Part shown: positions 43,889 to 55,636 of the stretch, piece after piece | How the letters are laid out: each line of letters opens with the position of its first letter | Position numbering within the stretch: the stretch's first letter is position 1 | Assembly (NCBI GenBank): GCA_029250945.1 | Contig: JAQXEG010000013.1 | Coordinates: 152,831 to 216,830 of the forward strand | Length of the DNA: 64,000 nucleotides | Direction of reading: 5' to 3' | DNA from: Yoonia sp. | GTDB taxonomy: Bacteria > Pseudomonadota > Alphaproteobacteria > Rhodobacterales > Rhodobacteraceae | Position numbers and translations under genes: made by a program | The notes under the pieces: generated by a model | The model's input: the letters and a program-made list of their open reading frames with translations, nothing else | Told to the model about the DNA's origin: nothing | Database searches by the model: none

Positions 43889-44613
43889 CCCTTCCCAACA
43901 TACACACGCTGTATGGCGTCATTGATGCGACGTGGCCTGCGGCAAAACTAACCCAATTCGGGGGGATCACGTTGCGACAAGGGGACGGTGGCGGCAGCCG
44001 TGTCAGCGCGGCGACGTGCGACGGCGAATTGACCACTAGCACCTTATCGAATGCCGAACAGGCGATGCGCGATATGGATCAGCCTGCGCTGTTCATGGTC
44101 CACGACGGACAATCGGCGGCCGACGACCACCTCGCCGCGCAAGGTTATACGGTGATGGACCCGTGCAATGTGTATGCGGCCCCCCTCGGTCTGCTGACTG
44201 GACTGGATCACCCGCACAAGACGTGCTTTGCCGCGTTCCCGCCGCTTGCCAGCCAACGAGAGGTGTGGGCGAAGGGAGGTATTGGCGACAGCCGCATCGC
44301 CGTTATGCAGCGCGCCACAGGCCCCAAGACAACATTCCTTGGCCGCGCCCAAGACAGACCCGCAGGCACCGTTTACGCAGCGATCCATGACGGATGTGCC
44401 ATGCTACACGCGCTTGAAATTGATGCGCAGTTCCGGCGGCACGGGTTGGGACGGCACCTGACAATCGCGATTGCAAAATGGGCGCAAGCCCAAGGCGCCA
44501 CCTACCTAAGTTTGATCACGACCCAAGCAAATGCGGGCGCAAATGCACTCTATGCTTCCCTCGGGATGGAGGTTGTAGGACACTACCACTACCGTATCAA
44601 AACCAAAGGCTGA
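43885..44613 (+). CDS. GNAT family N-acetyltransferase
   Basis: 242 residues. The C-terminal half carries the GNAT acetyl-CoA motif RRHGLGRHLTIAIAKWAQAQ with R-x-x-G-x-G/A, followed by YLSLITTQANAGANALYASL and GMEVVGHYHYRIK. The N-terminal half is a degenerate GNAT repeat. Substrate unknown. Overlaps the CinA-like gene by four bases and precedes the CMD gene by six. Confidence 0.88.
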   Translation: MTLPNIHTLYGVIDATWPAAKLTQFGGITLRQGDGGGSRVSAATCDGELTTSTLSNAEQAMRDMDQPALFMVHDGQSAADDHLAAQGYTVMDPCNVYAAPLGLLTGLDHPHKTCFAAFPPLASQREVWAKGGIGDSRIAVMQRATGPKTTFLGRAQDRPAGTVYAAIHDGCAMLHALEIDAQFRRHGLGRHLTIAIAKWAQAQGATYLSLITTQANAGANALYASLGMEVVGHYHYRIKTKG

Positions 44614-44619
44614 CACCCC

Positions 44620-45186
44620 GTGACCAAACTTCCGACTGCGCTTGACCTGCCGATGGTCGACCCGCTGCCCCCGGCAACGAAAAAATATTTCGACATCTGC
44701 ACGGAAAAGTTGGGCATGATCCCGAATGTCCTTCAGGCTTATGCGTTCGACATCGACAAGCTGAACGCATTCACGGGGCTCTATAACGACGTGATGTTCG
44801 CCACATCCGGGCTGTCGAAATTGGAACGCGAAATGATCGCCGTCACGGTGTCATCGATCAACAAGTGTTTCTATTGCCTGACCGCCCACGGGGCAACCGT
44901 GCGGCAGATGTCAGGTGACCCGAAACTGGGCGAGGCGTTGGTGATGAACTGGCGCGTTGCAGATTTGGACGCACGGCAACATGCAATGTTGGCATTCGCG
45001 GAATTGATGACCGTGAATTCGGCCAGCATCGAAGAAAAAGACCGCGATGCGCTCCGGCAGGTCGGGTTCAGTGACCGCGACATCTGGGACATTGCAGCCA
45101 CGGCAAGTTTCTACAACATGACGAACCGCATGGCATCCGCGACGGATATGCGCCCCAATGACGACTATCACGCTCTCGCACGATGA
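44620..45186 (+). CDS. Carboxymuconolactone decarboxylase/AhpD-like peroxidase-related protein
   Basis: 188 residues, GTG start. The CMD-domain motif NKCFYCLTAHGATVRQMSGD gives a C-x-x-C pair and the downstream His of the AhpD-type active site; KLEREMIAVTVSS precedes it and DRDIWDIAATASFYNMTNRM follows. Members of this uncharacterised peroxidase-related group are thiol-dependent. The stop overlaps the ompA start by four bases. Confidence 0.9.
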   Translation: MTKLPTALDLPMVDPLPPATKKYFDICTEKLGMIPNVLQAYAFDIDKLNAFTGLYNDVMFATSGLSKLEREMIAVTVSSINKCFYCLTAHGATVRQMSGDPKLGEALVMNWRVADLDARQHAMLAFAELMTVNSASIEEKDRDALRQVGFSDRDIWDIAATASFYNMTNRMASATDMRPNDDYHALAR

Positions 45187-46100
45187 CCCGTTTTCCGGCC
45201 CTGTTTCTGGCGCTGGTTTGGGGGGCTGATCTGGCTGCCCAGACGCTAAACATGCCCAGCAACGCGCGCCTTAGGCGCGAGGTTCAAAGCCCGATCGACA
45301 GCTTTGCCATGCCCATCGGCCCATGGGCCGATGGCGCCGTGCAGACAATAACTGCCGAGGGAAACCAGTCCCGCCAAGCTTGGCAAATCTCTGCTGCGGG
45401 TTTGACGACGCTACAACTTATCCGGCCATTGCGGGATCAACTGCGCAATGCAGGGTTCGATGTGCTGTTCGAATGTCAGGATCAAGCCTGTGGCGGGTTC
45501 GATTTTCGCTTTGCTATTCCGATTTTTCCACCGCCGGAAATGCGAGTCAATCTGGGGGATTATCGTTATCTGGCGGCGCAAAACGATGGGGCCATCGTTA
45601 GTATTCTTGTTAGCCGAACAACCGACGCGGGGTTTGTCCAAGTCACGCAAATTGGCGGTGAACAGGTGCAGCCTTCGACGACAGATGCGCCATTGCGCGG
45701 CCAAGACCCTGCCACCGCAGCGACCGACCTTGGGGGTACGCTGATGCAGACCGGTCGCGTGGTGTTGTCTGATCTTGCGTTCGAAACAGGGTCATCGCAG
45801 CTTGGCGAAGGTCCATTTCAATCGCTTCAAGACCTAGCTGATTTTTTGGCGGCTTCCCCGGATTTACGCATCGCATTGGTAGGGCATACAGATGCCTCAG
45901 GATCGCTAGATGGTAATATCACGCTATCCAAACGGCGTGCGGGATCAGTGCGCGAACGTTTGGTCGCCAACTACAACGTTGACCGCACAAAATTGGACGC
46001 ACAGGGCATCGGGTATCTGGCACCAATCGCACCGAACCTGACCCCAGAAGGCCGCACAGCCAATCGGCGGGTCGAGGCGATTATCACAACCACCCGTTAG
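45183..46100 (+). CDS. OmpA family peptidoglycan-associated protein
   Basis: 305 residues. The signal peptide is MTRFPALFLALVWGADLAAQ. The middle region (about 30-190) is unassigned, with two cysteines in FECQDQACGGFDF. The C-terminal OmpA domain (about 195-305) has LVGHTDASGS, LSKRRAGSVRERLV, the QGIGYLAPIAPN loop and NRRVEAII, the residues that bind diaminopimelate of peptidoglycan. Likely a periplasmic or outer-membrane anchor protein. Last gene of the operon. Confidence 0.92.
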   Translation: MTRFPALFLALVWGADLAAQTLNMPSNARLRREVQSPIDSFAMPIGPWADGAVQTITAEGNQSRQAWQISAAGLTTLQLIRPLRDQLRNAGFDVLFECQDQACGGFDFRFAIPIFPPPEMRVNLGDYRYLAAQNDGAIVSILVSRTTDAGFVQVTQIGGEQVQPSTTDAPLRGQDPATAATDLGGTLMQTGRVVLSDLAFETGSSQLGEGPFQSLQDLADFLAASPDLRIALVGHTDASGSLDGNITLSKRRAGSVRERLVANYNVDRTKLDAQGIGYLAPIAPNLTPEGRTANRRVEAIITTTR

Positions 46101-46153
46101 GCGGCATCACGCGTATCGTCGCCTGCGGCGGGTTCCCAGACAATCAGGCGAGA

Positions 46154-46439
46154 TCACCCATGTCGCTTTGCCTCATAAAGCGCATTGTCAGCACGGACCA
46201 AAAGCGCATCCAAGGATACGCCTTCCTCAATCTGGACGGCCCCCAGCGACAGGGTCACAGCCAGATGCGCATTTTCAGCATCCGCCTTGAACGGAATAGG
46301 CTGCCCGATCCGGCCAGCGATCACACGCGCCTGCTGGATGGCAGCACCCGCCAGAAGAATTGCAAATTCTTCCCCACCGATACGCCCGGCCGCGTCGCGG
46401 GATCGTAGGTTCCATTTCAAACGATGCGAAATCTCGATC

Positions 46440-46450
<11 letters not shown>
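46154..46450 (-). pseudogene. Remnant of a GGDEF diguanylate cyclase (3' part only)
   Basis: Reads LIEISHRLKWNLRSRDAAGR, then IGGEEFAILLAGAAIQQARV, and ends SLDALLVRADNALYEAKRHG before a TGA at 46154. The GGEEF catalytic loop, RVADxLYxAK-like end and helix before it are clear, but the first third of the domain and any sensor are missing. The similarity stops near 46450 where an unrelated plus-strand remnant begins. A truncated leftover, not a working enzyme. Confidence 0.75.
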
Positions 46451-48652
<2,202 letters not shown>

Positions 48653-48673
48653 TCACCCCAAACGCCACGTCAG

Positions 48674-48723
48674 CTTCTTCTGAGTGGAAATATGCCGGGG
48701 GGTGTGGGGGCTGGCCCCCACCC
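48674..48723. repeat. Intergenic repeat element with GC hairpin, copy 6
   Basis: CTTCTTCTGAGTGGAAATAT, then GCCGGGG, then GTGGGGGCTGGCCCCCAC, a perfect hairpin (48704-48721). The same pairing of an A/T box with a GGGCTGGCCC hairpin is seen at 383-426. It lies between fadH and the unknown gene on the same strand. Confidence 0.45.
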
Positions 48724-48730
48724 GATCAGA

Positions 48731-49099
48731 TCAGGTCGTCTCGACACAATGGCGGCGGAACGCGCTTTTCAGCATATCGAGTTCCTCACGCAGCAGCGTG
48801 ATTTCAGCGCGGATATCCCCCGCAAGGGCATCCCCCGACAAAAGCGAAAAACTGTTCAGCGTCTCACCAGTGGCTGTGTCAGTGATCAAGAACGTCTGCA
48901 CACCGTCTGACAACAGATGCGCGGGCACAGGCACGTGCACAACCCAATGGGCATCAGTCAGGTCGCGTTCAACAGTGACCCCCTCAGTCGGTTCGCCCAA
49001 ATGTGTGGCGCCAATCGCGGGCGGCGCGCCGTCAACGCCGCTCAGAACACCTTCCCATACGCCGGGGATCATGCGTGTCTTGATCAGCTGTAGTGTCAT
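48731..49099 (-). CDS. Conserved protein of unknown function
   Basis: 122 residues. No signal peptide or membrane segment. The N-terminal half looks beta-rich (MTLQLIKTRMIPGVWEGVLS, HWVVHVPVPAHLLSDGVQTF, LITDTATGETLNSFSLLSGD), and the C-terminus is a predicted coiled-coil helix (IRAEITLLREELDMLKSAFR). I recognise no named family. It follows the DUF6478 pseudogene by 25 bp on the same strand and may once have shared its operon. Confidence 0.7.
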   Translation of the reverse strand: MTLQLIKTRMIPGVWEGVLSGVDGAPPAIGATHLGEPTEGVTVERDLTDAHWVVHVPVPAHLLSDGVQTFLITDTATGETLNSFSLLSGDALAGDIRAEITLLREELDMLKSAFRRHCVETT

Positions 49100-49124
49100 A
49101 TCAATTCCACCTTTATCTTATGGT

Positions 49125-49897
49125 TCACAATTCGGCGCGCGGATAGCGGCAGAAGGTAATGTCGCGCATGGTGATCTGGTTCATTTCGGGACCTTCGAAA
49201 ATAAGGTCCAGCCACATCCGCTCCACGCGTTTTTCGTTGATGTCGGAATAGCCAAGGTCACACTCGACCATCACGTCCTCTTGGCCCAGCGGCAATTCTA
49301 GGACCAATTGTTCCGTGTTCGGGCCATGTTTGATGTTGAGGCGGGCAAACACCTACAGCGGCTTTTCGGTCTCGATCACAGTATTCACACGCACAATATG
49401 GCGACGCTGAAGCCCGTCACACGCGGCTTGTGACGCGTCGATAACCAACGACAGAAAGCTGCCGTCAAACGCGAACACGTCCATCCGAAGCGCAAACGGC
49501 GCGAGGTCTTCTTCACGCGTGTTACGAATTTGGCGAAATGTCAGTTCCGACAACGCGTAATCATGGAATAGCGTCGCCTCTTCCCCGATTGCGGTCTTGC
49601 TTGGGACGGCGGACATGCCCGATTTAGGCAGCGACCCCCGCCACAGACGCGAACGCAATGACCATTCCGTGCCACCCGGACGGGAAAACGCATTGGACTC
49701 GACCGCGGCAGCGCCAAACGGTTGTCGGTCACATAGATCAGTTCATCCACATGTGCGCGAATTTGACGGGTGCGGTTGCGTTGACCACGCAGGGATTCCA
49801 GTTCCGACAAAGGGGCCTTGCGCGCCGCCGAAGCTCAGCGCGCAATCGCACCGCGTTCCATGATCCGGCCTATCAGGCTCTCGCGCTTGGGTGGCAT
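49125..49897 (-). pseudogene. DUF6478 family pseudogene (two nonsense codons and a frameshift)
   Basis: Starts MPPKRESLIGRIMERGAIAR, then TGA (49835-49837, a likely TGG), ASAARKAPLSELESLRGQRN and DELIYVTDNRLALPR. A frameshift near 49695 leads to NAFSRPGGTEWSLRSRLWRG, TREEDLAPFALRMDVFAFDG and VNTVIETEKPL, then TAG (49353-49355) and VFARLNIKHGPNTEQLVLEL, ending MNQITMRDITFCRYPRAEL. The order matches the Rhodobacteraceae DUF6478 family from end to end, so all coding sequence remains but three lesions kill it. Confidence 0.82.
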
Positions 49898-49982
49898 ATG
49901 TCGCACATCTTTCATTTTTGACGGTCGGGTTCGGCTGGCCTGACCATATTCATGCCCAATTGTAGCCAAAAAGGAAACAGTT

Positions 49983-50642
49983 TCACGGATCAGTTGGGAT
50001 GTTTGATGTATTTGCCGCGTCAAATCCGGCGATTGTCCGCGCCAAGATCGCCGTGCCTCGGGCATCCGACAAACGCTGTTCAAGGAAACCGCGCACGCTT
50101 AGCGTTACAAGGCGCCCTGCCAAGTCACCAAATCCGCGCCACTGTTCGGGCTGCAATCCCGCAATGTCGGACGGGGCCGCATCGGCAAATGTAACGGTCA
50201 CGAAATCATCAACCACATCCGTGGCGCCCATCGTGATCGACGCCGCATCGCCAGCCCGCGACAACAGGGATGGGCCAGCATCACCTGACACCACGGCCAT
50301 AAATGCGGTTGGGTCGGCAGACACGGCAGCGGTATCCAGTCCCGCCACTTGCACGGTGATGATCGCGGGGATCACTGGCGCGGCGTCCTCAACCCCAAGC
50401 GATACGCAGGATGCGAAAATCGCAAACCCCTGCGATGGGCGGCTGGCCGCAGGATCGGCGCAATACCCCGTCGCAACACGCGCCGAAATTGCACCATCAT
50501 ACAGCGCAAAGGTCGGCACAGGTGTGGCATCAGGGCGCGATGGCAAAAGCGCGGATAAATCCAGCAATGCAATCTTGGGTAACTTACCCGAACAAGACGC
50601 AAGGGCCATCACAGCCCCTGCCAAAGCAATCGATCGTAACAT
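49983..50642 (-). CDS. Putative lipoprotein of unknown function
   Basis: 219 residues. MLRSIALAGAVMALASCSGK is a lipoprotein signal peptide with lipobox LASC (Cys17). The mature part has the cysteine-containing GYCADPAASRPSQGFAIFAS and a C-terminal helix VTLSVRGFLEQRLSDARGTA; composition is Ala/Asp-rich. No family recognised. Located six bases downstream of ilvD on the same strand, so probably co-transcribed with it. Confidence 0.72.
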   Translation of the reverse strand: MLRSIALAGAVMALASCSGKLPKIALLDLSALLPSRPDATPVPTFALYDGAISARVATGYCADPAASRPSQGFAIFASCVSLGVEDAAPVIPAIITVQVAGLDTAAVSADPTAFMAVVSGDAGPSLLSRAGDAASITMGATDVVDDFVTVTFADAAPSDIAGLQPEQWRGFGDLAGRLVTLSVRGFLEQRLSDARGTAILARTIAGFDAANTSNIPTDP

Positions 50643-50648
50643 TGCGGA

Positions 50649-52370
50649 TCAGAGATCCATGTAGATGTGGCGTTCATCACGCGCACCTGGATGGGTCGTG
50701 GCACCAAGACGGGCACCACCGACCAGCTGGCTGTATTTCCACAGCGCGCCAGACGCATAGATCGTCTCCTTTGGGCCTTTCCACGCGTCGCGGCGGGCCG
50801 TCATATCCGCGTCCGAGATATCGACCGACAGCTCGCCAGTGACGGCGTTCATTGTGATCATGTCGCCGTCTTGCAGCAGGCCGATGGGACCGCCATGGGC
50901 CGCCTCTGGGCCGACGTGGCCGACACAGAACCCGCGGGTCGCACCAGAGAAACGACCATCGGTGATCAAGGCCACCTTCTTGCCCATGCCCTGACCCGAC
51001 AGCGCCGCCGTCGTTGCCAGCATTTCGCGCATGCCCGGACCGCCAGATGGGCCTTCGTTGCGGATCACGAGGACTTCGCCCTCTTTATAGGCGCGGGCCT
51101 TAACGGCTTCGAACGCTTCTTCTTCGCTCTCGAAACAGCGGGCTGGACCGGTGAACACCTGTTCCTCGGCGGTCATGCCAGCGACTTTCACAATCGCACC
51201 TTCGGGGGCAAGGTTGCCCTGCAGGCCGACAACGCCACCGGTTTTGGTGATGGGTGTTTCAATCGGATAGATCACGCGGCCATCAGCCTCACCCTCGATC
51301 AGGTCCAGCTCTTCGCCCATGGTGCGGCCGGATGCTGTCATGCAATCCTCATGGATAAGGCCCGCCTTGCGCAGTTCCTTCATCACAACAGGCACGCCAC
51401 CCGCCTCGTAAAGGTCCTTGGCGACATACTGCCCACCGGGCTTCAGATCGACGAAGTATGGCGTGTCTTTGAAAATTTCACACACATCCATCAGGTCGAA
51501 ATCGATGCCAGCCTCATGCGCAATTGCGGGCAGGTGCAGACCTGCGTTGGTCGACCCACCCGTGCAAGCCACAACACGCGCCGCGTTCTCGAGCGACTTG
51601 CGGGTCACAACATCACGCGCACGGATGTTTTTTGCGATCAGGTTCATCACCGCCTCGCCCGATGCCACCCCATATTGATCACGGGACTCATAGGGCGCTG
51701 GCGCACCGGATGAATTCATCAACGCAAGGCCAATTGCCTCTGATACACACGCCATGGTGTTGGCGGTGAACTGACCACCACAGGCACCGGCCGACGGGCA
51801 AGCGACACGTTCGAGCGCGGCCAATGCCTCATCCGACAGATTGCCCGCTTGGTGCTGGCCCACGGCCTCGAACACGTCTTGAACGGTCACATCTTTACCG
51901 TCCAGACGGCCCGGCAGGATCGAACCACCGTAGATAAACACAGACGGCGTGTTCAGGCGGACCATGGCCATCATCATGCCGGGCAGGGATTTGTCGCAAC
52001 CTGCAAGCCCAACAATCGCGTCATAGCAGTGGCCGCGCATTGTCAGCTCAACGGTGTCAGCAATCGCCTCACGCGATGCAAGCGACGAACGCATCCCTTC
52101 GTGGCCCATAGCGATGCCATCAGTCACGGTGATGGTCGTAAATTCACGTGGTGTGCCAAGGCCCTTTTTCACGCCCAGCTTAACTGCTTGCGCCTGACGG
52201 TTCAGCGAAATGTTACAAGGCGCCGCCTCGTTCCAGCATGTCGCAACACCAACCCAAGGCTGTTTGATCGCCTCGTCGTCCAAACCCATCGCATAGAAAT
52301 ACGACCGGTGCGGGGCGCGGGCTGGGCCTTCGGTAACGTGGCGGCTTGGCAGGTTGGTTTTATCGGTCAT
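50649..52370 (-). CDS. ilvD: Dihydroxy-acid dehydratase
   Basis: 573 residues. Dehydrates 2,3-dihydroxy-3-methylvalerate and -isovalerate in isoleucine and valine synthesis. Fe-S ligand motifs are [30 protein letters not shown] and [17 protein letters not shown]; the C-terminal [20 protein letters not shown] is diagnostic. The start [16 protein letters not shown] at 52370 is used; the open frame extends 102 bases further without family similarity. Confidence 0.96.
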   Translation of the reverse strand: MTDKTNLPSRHVTEGPARAPHRSYFYAMGLDDEAIKQPWVGVATCWNEAAPCNISLNRQAQAVKLGVKKGLGTPREFTTITVTDGIAMGHEGMRSSLASREAIADTVELTMRGHCYDAIVGLAGCDKSLPGMMMAMVRLNTPSVFIYGGSILPGRLDGKDVTVQDVFEAVGQHQAGNLSDEALAALERVACPSAGACGGQFTANTMACVSEAIGLALMNSSGAPAPYESRDQYGVASGEAVMNLIAKNIRARDVVTRKSLENAARVVACTGGSTNAGLHLPAIAHEAGIDFDLMDVCEIFKDTPYFVDLKPGGQYVAKDLYEAGGVPVVMKELRKAGLIHEDCMTASGRTMGEELDLIEGEADGRVIYPIETPITKTGGVVGLQGNLAPEGAIVKVAGMTAEEQVFTGPARCFESEEEAFEAVKARAYKEGEVLVIRNEGPSGGPGMREMLATTAALSGQGMGKKVALITDGRFSGATRGFCVGHVGPEAAHGGPIGLLQDGDMITMNAVTGELSVDISDADMTARRDAWKGPKETIYASGALWKYSQLVGGARLGATTHPGARDERHIYMDL

Positions 52371-52511
52371 GGGATCGGTCCGTTTTGCTGGAAAATCTGT
52401 TAACGACGGTCTAATTGCCACGGCCCTACAAAACAAGACGCAACATACTTGCGCAGCAATCAGGCCATTCATAGCTTAGTGCAAAAGCAACAGCTTGATC
52501 GGCCACCGATA

Positions 52512-53387
52512 ATGATCACCAGACCCCCAGAATTCGATGCATATGTCACCCCTGCAAAAGACACGGCACAACTGTGGCGCACACTTTTTGGCACGGTGCT
52601 TACAATTGCGACGCTTCTTGCTGTTGCGCTATCGCTAGAACTGACCGGGATATGGGCAGGCCTGTTTCCCACCGACGGATCCGATGTTGATCTGAATTCA
52701 CGCGCGGCGCTGACTGTCGAGCTGCTTGGCTTTGGCGGTGCGATCATCGGGTTGTGGGGCGTTCTGTGCTTTGTGCACAATCGCGACTTCAGTAGCCTTA
52801 TCGGACCAAAAGGCCCCGCCAAGCGACATTTCATCATCGCGGCAGGCGTCGTGTTTGTCGTCAACGGCACATGGGCGCTGGTATCTGCGGCCCTGTTTGG
52901 CGGGTTCATCGCGAATAATCCACTGGGGACGGTACTGTTATTCTTGTCTGTTGGGGCAATCTTGCTGCTGATCCAAACCGGCGCAGAGGAATTTTTGTTC
53001 CGCGGTTACCTAATGCAACAGCTCGCCGCGCGTTTTAAAAGCCCTGTAATCTGGTTCATTCTGCCATCCGTGATCTTTGGGGTGATCCATTACGATCTGG
53101 CATCAATGGGTGCGATGGTCTGGCCGATCATTGGCGCGCTGACCCTATCGGGCCTTGTCTGGGCCGATTTGGTGCGGGTCACAGGCAACATCGGGGCGGC
53201 GTGGGGCTGGCATTTCATGAACAACTTTTTGCTGCTCAACTTTGCGACCATGCAGGGCAGCATGACAGGGTTTGCGTGGAAGGTCACAGCCTTCGGCCCC
53301 GATGAGCTGACGATCTGGCATGTGGTGCCGGAATATGTGCTGACCCTTTCGATCTGGGCCATTTTGCGCCGCGTGCTGCGTACCTGA
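52512..53387 (+). CDS. CPBP family intramembrane metalloprotease
   Basis: 291 residues with about eight hydrophobic segments. The CPBP (Abi/CAAX-like) motifs are complete: EEFLFRGYLMQQLAARF (Glu-Glu and Arg), FGVIHYD (His) and WGWHFMNNFLLLNF (His, Asn). Substrate unknown. The start ATG at 52512 gives MITRPPEFDAYVTPAKDTAQ. A second, frameshifted paralogue follows directly. Confidence 0.88.
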   Translation: MITRPPEFDAYVTPAKDTAQLWRTLFGTVLTIATLLAVALSLELTGIWAGLFPTDGSDVDLNSRAALTVELLGFGGAIIGLWGVLCFVHNRDFSSLIGPKGPAKRHFIIAAGVVFVVNGTWALVSAALFGGFIANNPLGTVLLFLSVGAILLLIQTGAEEFLFRGYLMQQLAARFKSPVIWFILPSVIFGVIHYDLASMGAMVWPIIGALTLSGLVWADLVRVTGNIGAAWGWHFMNNFLLLNFATMQGSMTGFAWKVTAFGPDELTIWHVVPEYVLTLSIWAILRRVLRT

Positions 53388-53439
53388 TCGCTACGCGGCC
53401 CACCGCGAATTTGTCCGCGCGGCCCTCGCATCGCCAAGT

Positions 53440-54284
53440 TTGGGCAAACTACTGATCATCGTGGTTTTGATGGAGCTGGCGTTTGTTATGGCCCCATTGG
53501 TCGTAACGGTGATGCTGCCGACCGGATTACAGATGGCGTATGATGCGGGAGTGACGCCGGTGGCGGTCCTCGCGCAACTCGCCACATTTGCGCTTATTGC
53601 ATGGGTGCTTGTGATGTTGGTGCGCCGCTTGCACGGGCGCGGGTTTTGGTCGATGGCTGGGCACGTTGGTCCCAGCCTGCGCAACCTGAAGATCGCGGGG
53701 GTCGGCGTTTTCTGGCTATTGCTTGTGCAACCGTTTCTTCCCCCATGGATCGCGTTCGCCGAATTAATGGAAACGCGCAATCTGATCGCTTGGGGCATCT
53801 GGATCATCCCGACAATCGCCATCCTGATCATTCAGACCGGCACAGAAGAGCTGTATTTTCGCGGCTACCTGCAACAACAATGCGCGGCCTTGTCCGATAA
53901 CCCGCTGATCTGGATGGGTGCACCTTCGCTGCTGTTCGGGCTGGGGCATTACCTCAACGGTTATGGGCCTGCGGATGGGGTGCTATATGCATTGTGGGCA
54001 ACGTTGCTGGGGTTGGCCTGTGCCGATCTGACGGCGCGGACGGGAACATCGGCGCGGCGGTGGGCCGGCACCTGTCCAATAACCTGTTCGCCTTTGTCGT
54101 CGTGGGTGAGGTTGGCGGGCCGTCCAGTGGTCTGGCGCTATTCCTTTATCCCCCCACCGACTACAGCCAATTCGATTACGGGCTGCATACGCTGATGGAG
54201 CCTTGGGTCATACCAGAGATCTTGATCCTGTCGCTGATGGCCGGGGTGATGTGGCTGGCGGCAAGGATCGCGATACGCGCCTGA
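53440..54284 (+). pseudogene. Second CPBP intramembrane protease gene, frameshifted
   Basis: The frame from 53440 (TTG) gives several membrane helices and the motif EELYFRGYLQQQCAALSDNP, then FGLGHYLNGYG. Near 54038 one base is missing (ACGGGAACATC): the downstream frame continues GNIGAAVGRHLSNNLFAFVV, which is the expected third motif (HLSNN), and runs to 54284. The coding similarity also extends upstream of 53440 (YAAHREFVRAALASPSLGKL) without any start codon, so the start is probably lost too. A tandem duplicate of the preceding gene in decay. Confidence 0.78.
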
Positions 54285-54338
54285 TTGCATTTTGTGCCGC
54301 AGCGTCATATCTGAAACCAATCAAATAAGAGGCCCGCA

Positions 54339-55247
54339 ATGAACTGGATCACAAACTACGTTCGTCCGACGATCAATTCGCTGTTTTCACGCCGCGAAGT
54401 GCCCGACAATCTTTGGACAAAATGCACCGATTGCGGGACCATGCTGTTCCACCGAGAACTTAGCGATAATCTGAACGTGTGTACGAATTGCAATCACCAC
54501 ATGCCGATTGGTGCGCGTGACCGCCTGATGTCGATTTTCGACGGTGGCGTGTTTGTCGAGGTCGAAGTGCCCGAACCGGTCGCCGATCCACTGCAATTCC
54601 GTGATCAAAAGAAATACACAGACCGCATCAAAGACGCCCGTAAGAAAACGGGTGAAAAAGACGCAATGCTTGTGGCCGAGGGCGAGATGGGGCGCACGGG
54701 TGTTGTCGTCGCGGTACAAGATTTCTCATTCATGGGCGGATCGATGTCGATGTATGTGGGCAACGCGATTGTCGCCGCCGCTGAGCGTGCGATTGCCACA
54801 GGCCGCCCCCTAATCCTGTTTTCCGCCGCTGGTGGCGCACGCATGCAAGAGGGCATCTTAGGCCTTATGCAAATGCCACGCACAACAATTGCGGTACAAA
54901 TGCTGAAAGAGGCGGGGCTACCCTATATCGTGGTGCTTACACACCCTACGACAGGTGGTGTGACCGCGTCTTACGCGATGCTGGGTGACGTGCAGATCGC
55001 CGAGCCCAATGCGCTGATCGGATTTGCGGGCGCACGCGTGATCGAACAAACCATCGGTGAAAAACTGCCCGAAGGGTTCCAGCGTGCCGAATATCTGCTG
55101 GATCACGGCATGTTGGACCGCGTCACACCACGCACCGCGCTTAAGGATGAGCTGGTGACAATCGTGCGTTTGCTGATGGGCATGGATGCACCGGTGAAGG
55201 GTGATCTGCCTGCGCCAAGCGAAGCAGAAGCGGACGCAGACGCATGA
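54339..55247 (+). CDS. accD: Acetyl-CoA carboxylase carboxyltransferase subunit beta
   Basis: 302 residues. The N-terminal zinc ribbon has cysteines at 29, 32, 48 and 51 (CTDC...CTNC). The crotonase-like carboxyltransferase core has [57 protein letters not shown] and [20 protein letters not shown]. Transfers carboxyl from biotin to acetyl-CoA in fatty-acid synthesis, with AccA. Overlaps the next gene by four bases; the accD–folC linkage is widespread. Confidence 0.97.
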   Translation: MNWITNYVRPTINSLFSRREVPDNLWTKCTDCGTMLFHRELSDNLNVCTNCNHHMPIGARDRLMSIFDGGVFVEVEVPEPVADPLQFRDQKKYTDRIKDARKKTGEKDAMLVAEGEMGRTGVVVAVQDFSFMGGSMSMYVGNAIVAAAERAIATGRPLILFSAAGGARMQEGILGLMQMPRTTIAVQMLKEAGLPYIVVLTHPTTGGVTASYAMLGDVQIAEPNALIGFAGARVIEQTIGEKLPEGFQRAEYLLDHGMLDRVTPRTALKDELVTIVRLLMGMDAPVKGDLPAPSEAEADADA

Positions 55248-55636
55248 TCGCGGCACCCATTGGTACGCTCGCTGGGGCGTTCATGATGTGGTGCATGTAT
55301 CGGTCGGGCATGTTGGCCGTACGCTCTGGCTTGGCCGTGCTTTTGGCCGCAATCGCCAGCTTTTATCCCGTTTTCGCTGTGCAGTCCGGCGATCAGGCCG
55401 ACATCATCCTGCATCTGGTGATTTTTACGGCCTTTATCCTATTGGCCGTCGCGGGGTTCCGGCGCGGGGCCTATCTTATCGCGGGCGGATTGATCGCCCA
55501 CGGCGTATTTGACATCGGATTGATGGTGCTTGGCGCGCCCGGTCCGGTTTGGTGGCCCGCGTTCTGCGCGGCCGTTGATATTGCAGCAGGCACGGTATTG
55601 ATCCGCCTGCAACAGACCCGAAAGGTCCCACTATGA
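55244..55636 (+). CDS. Small integral membrane protein between accD and folC
   Basis: 130 residues with four hydrophobic segments ([74 protein letters not shown]). I recognise no named family. It overlaps accD and folC by four bases on either side, so it is translated as part of the same operon. Confidence 0.82.
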   Translation: MIAAPIGTLAGAFMMWCMYRSGMLAVRSGLAVLLAAIASFYPVFAVQSGDQADIILHLVIFTAFILLAVAGFRRGAYLIAGGLIAHGVFDIGLMVLGAPGPVWWPAFCAAVDIAAGTVLIRLQQTRKVPL

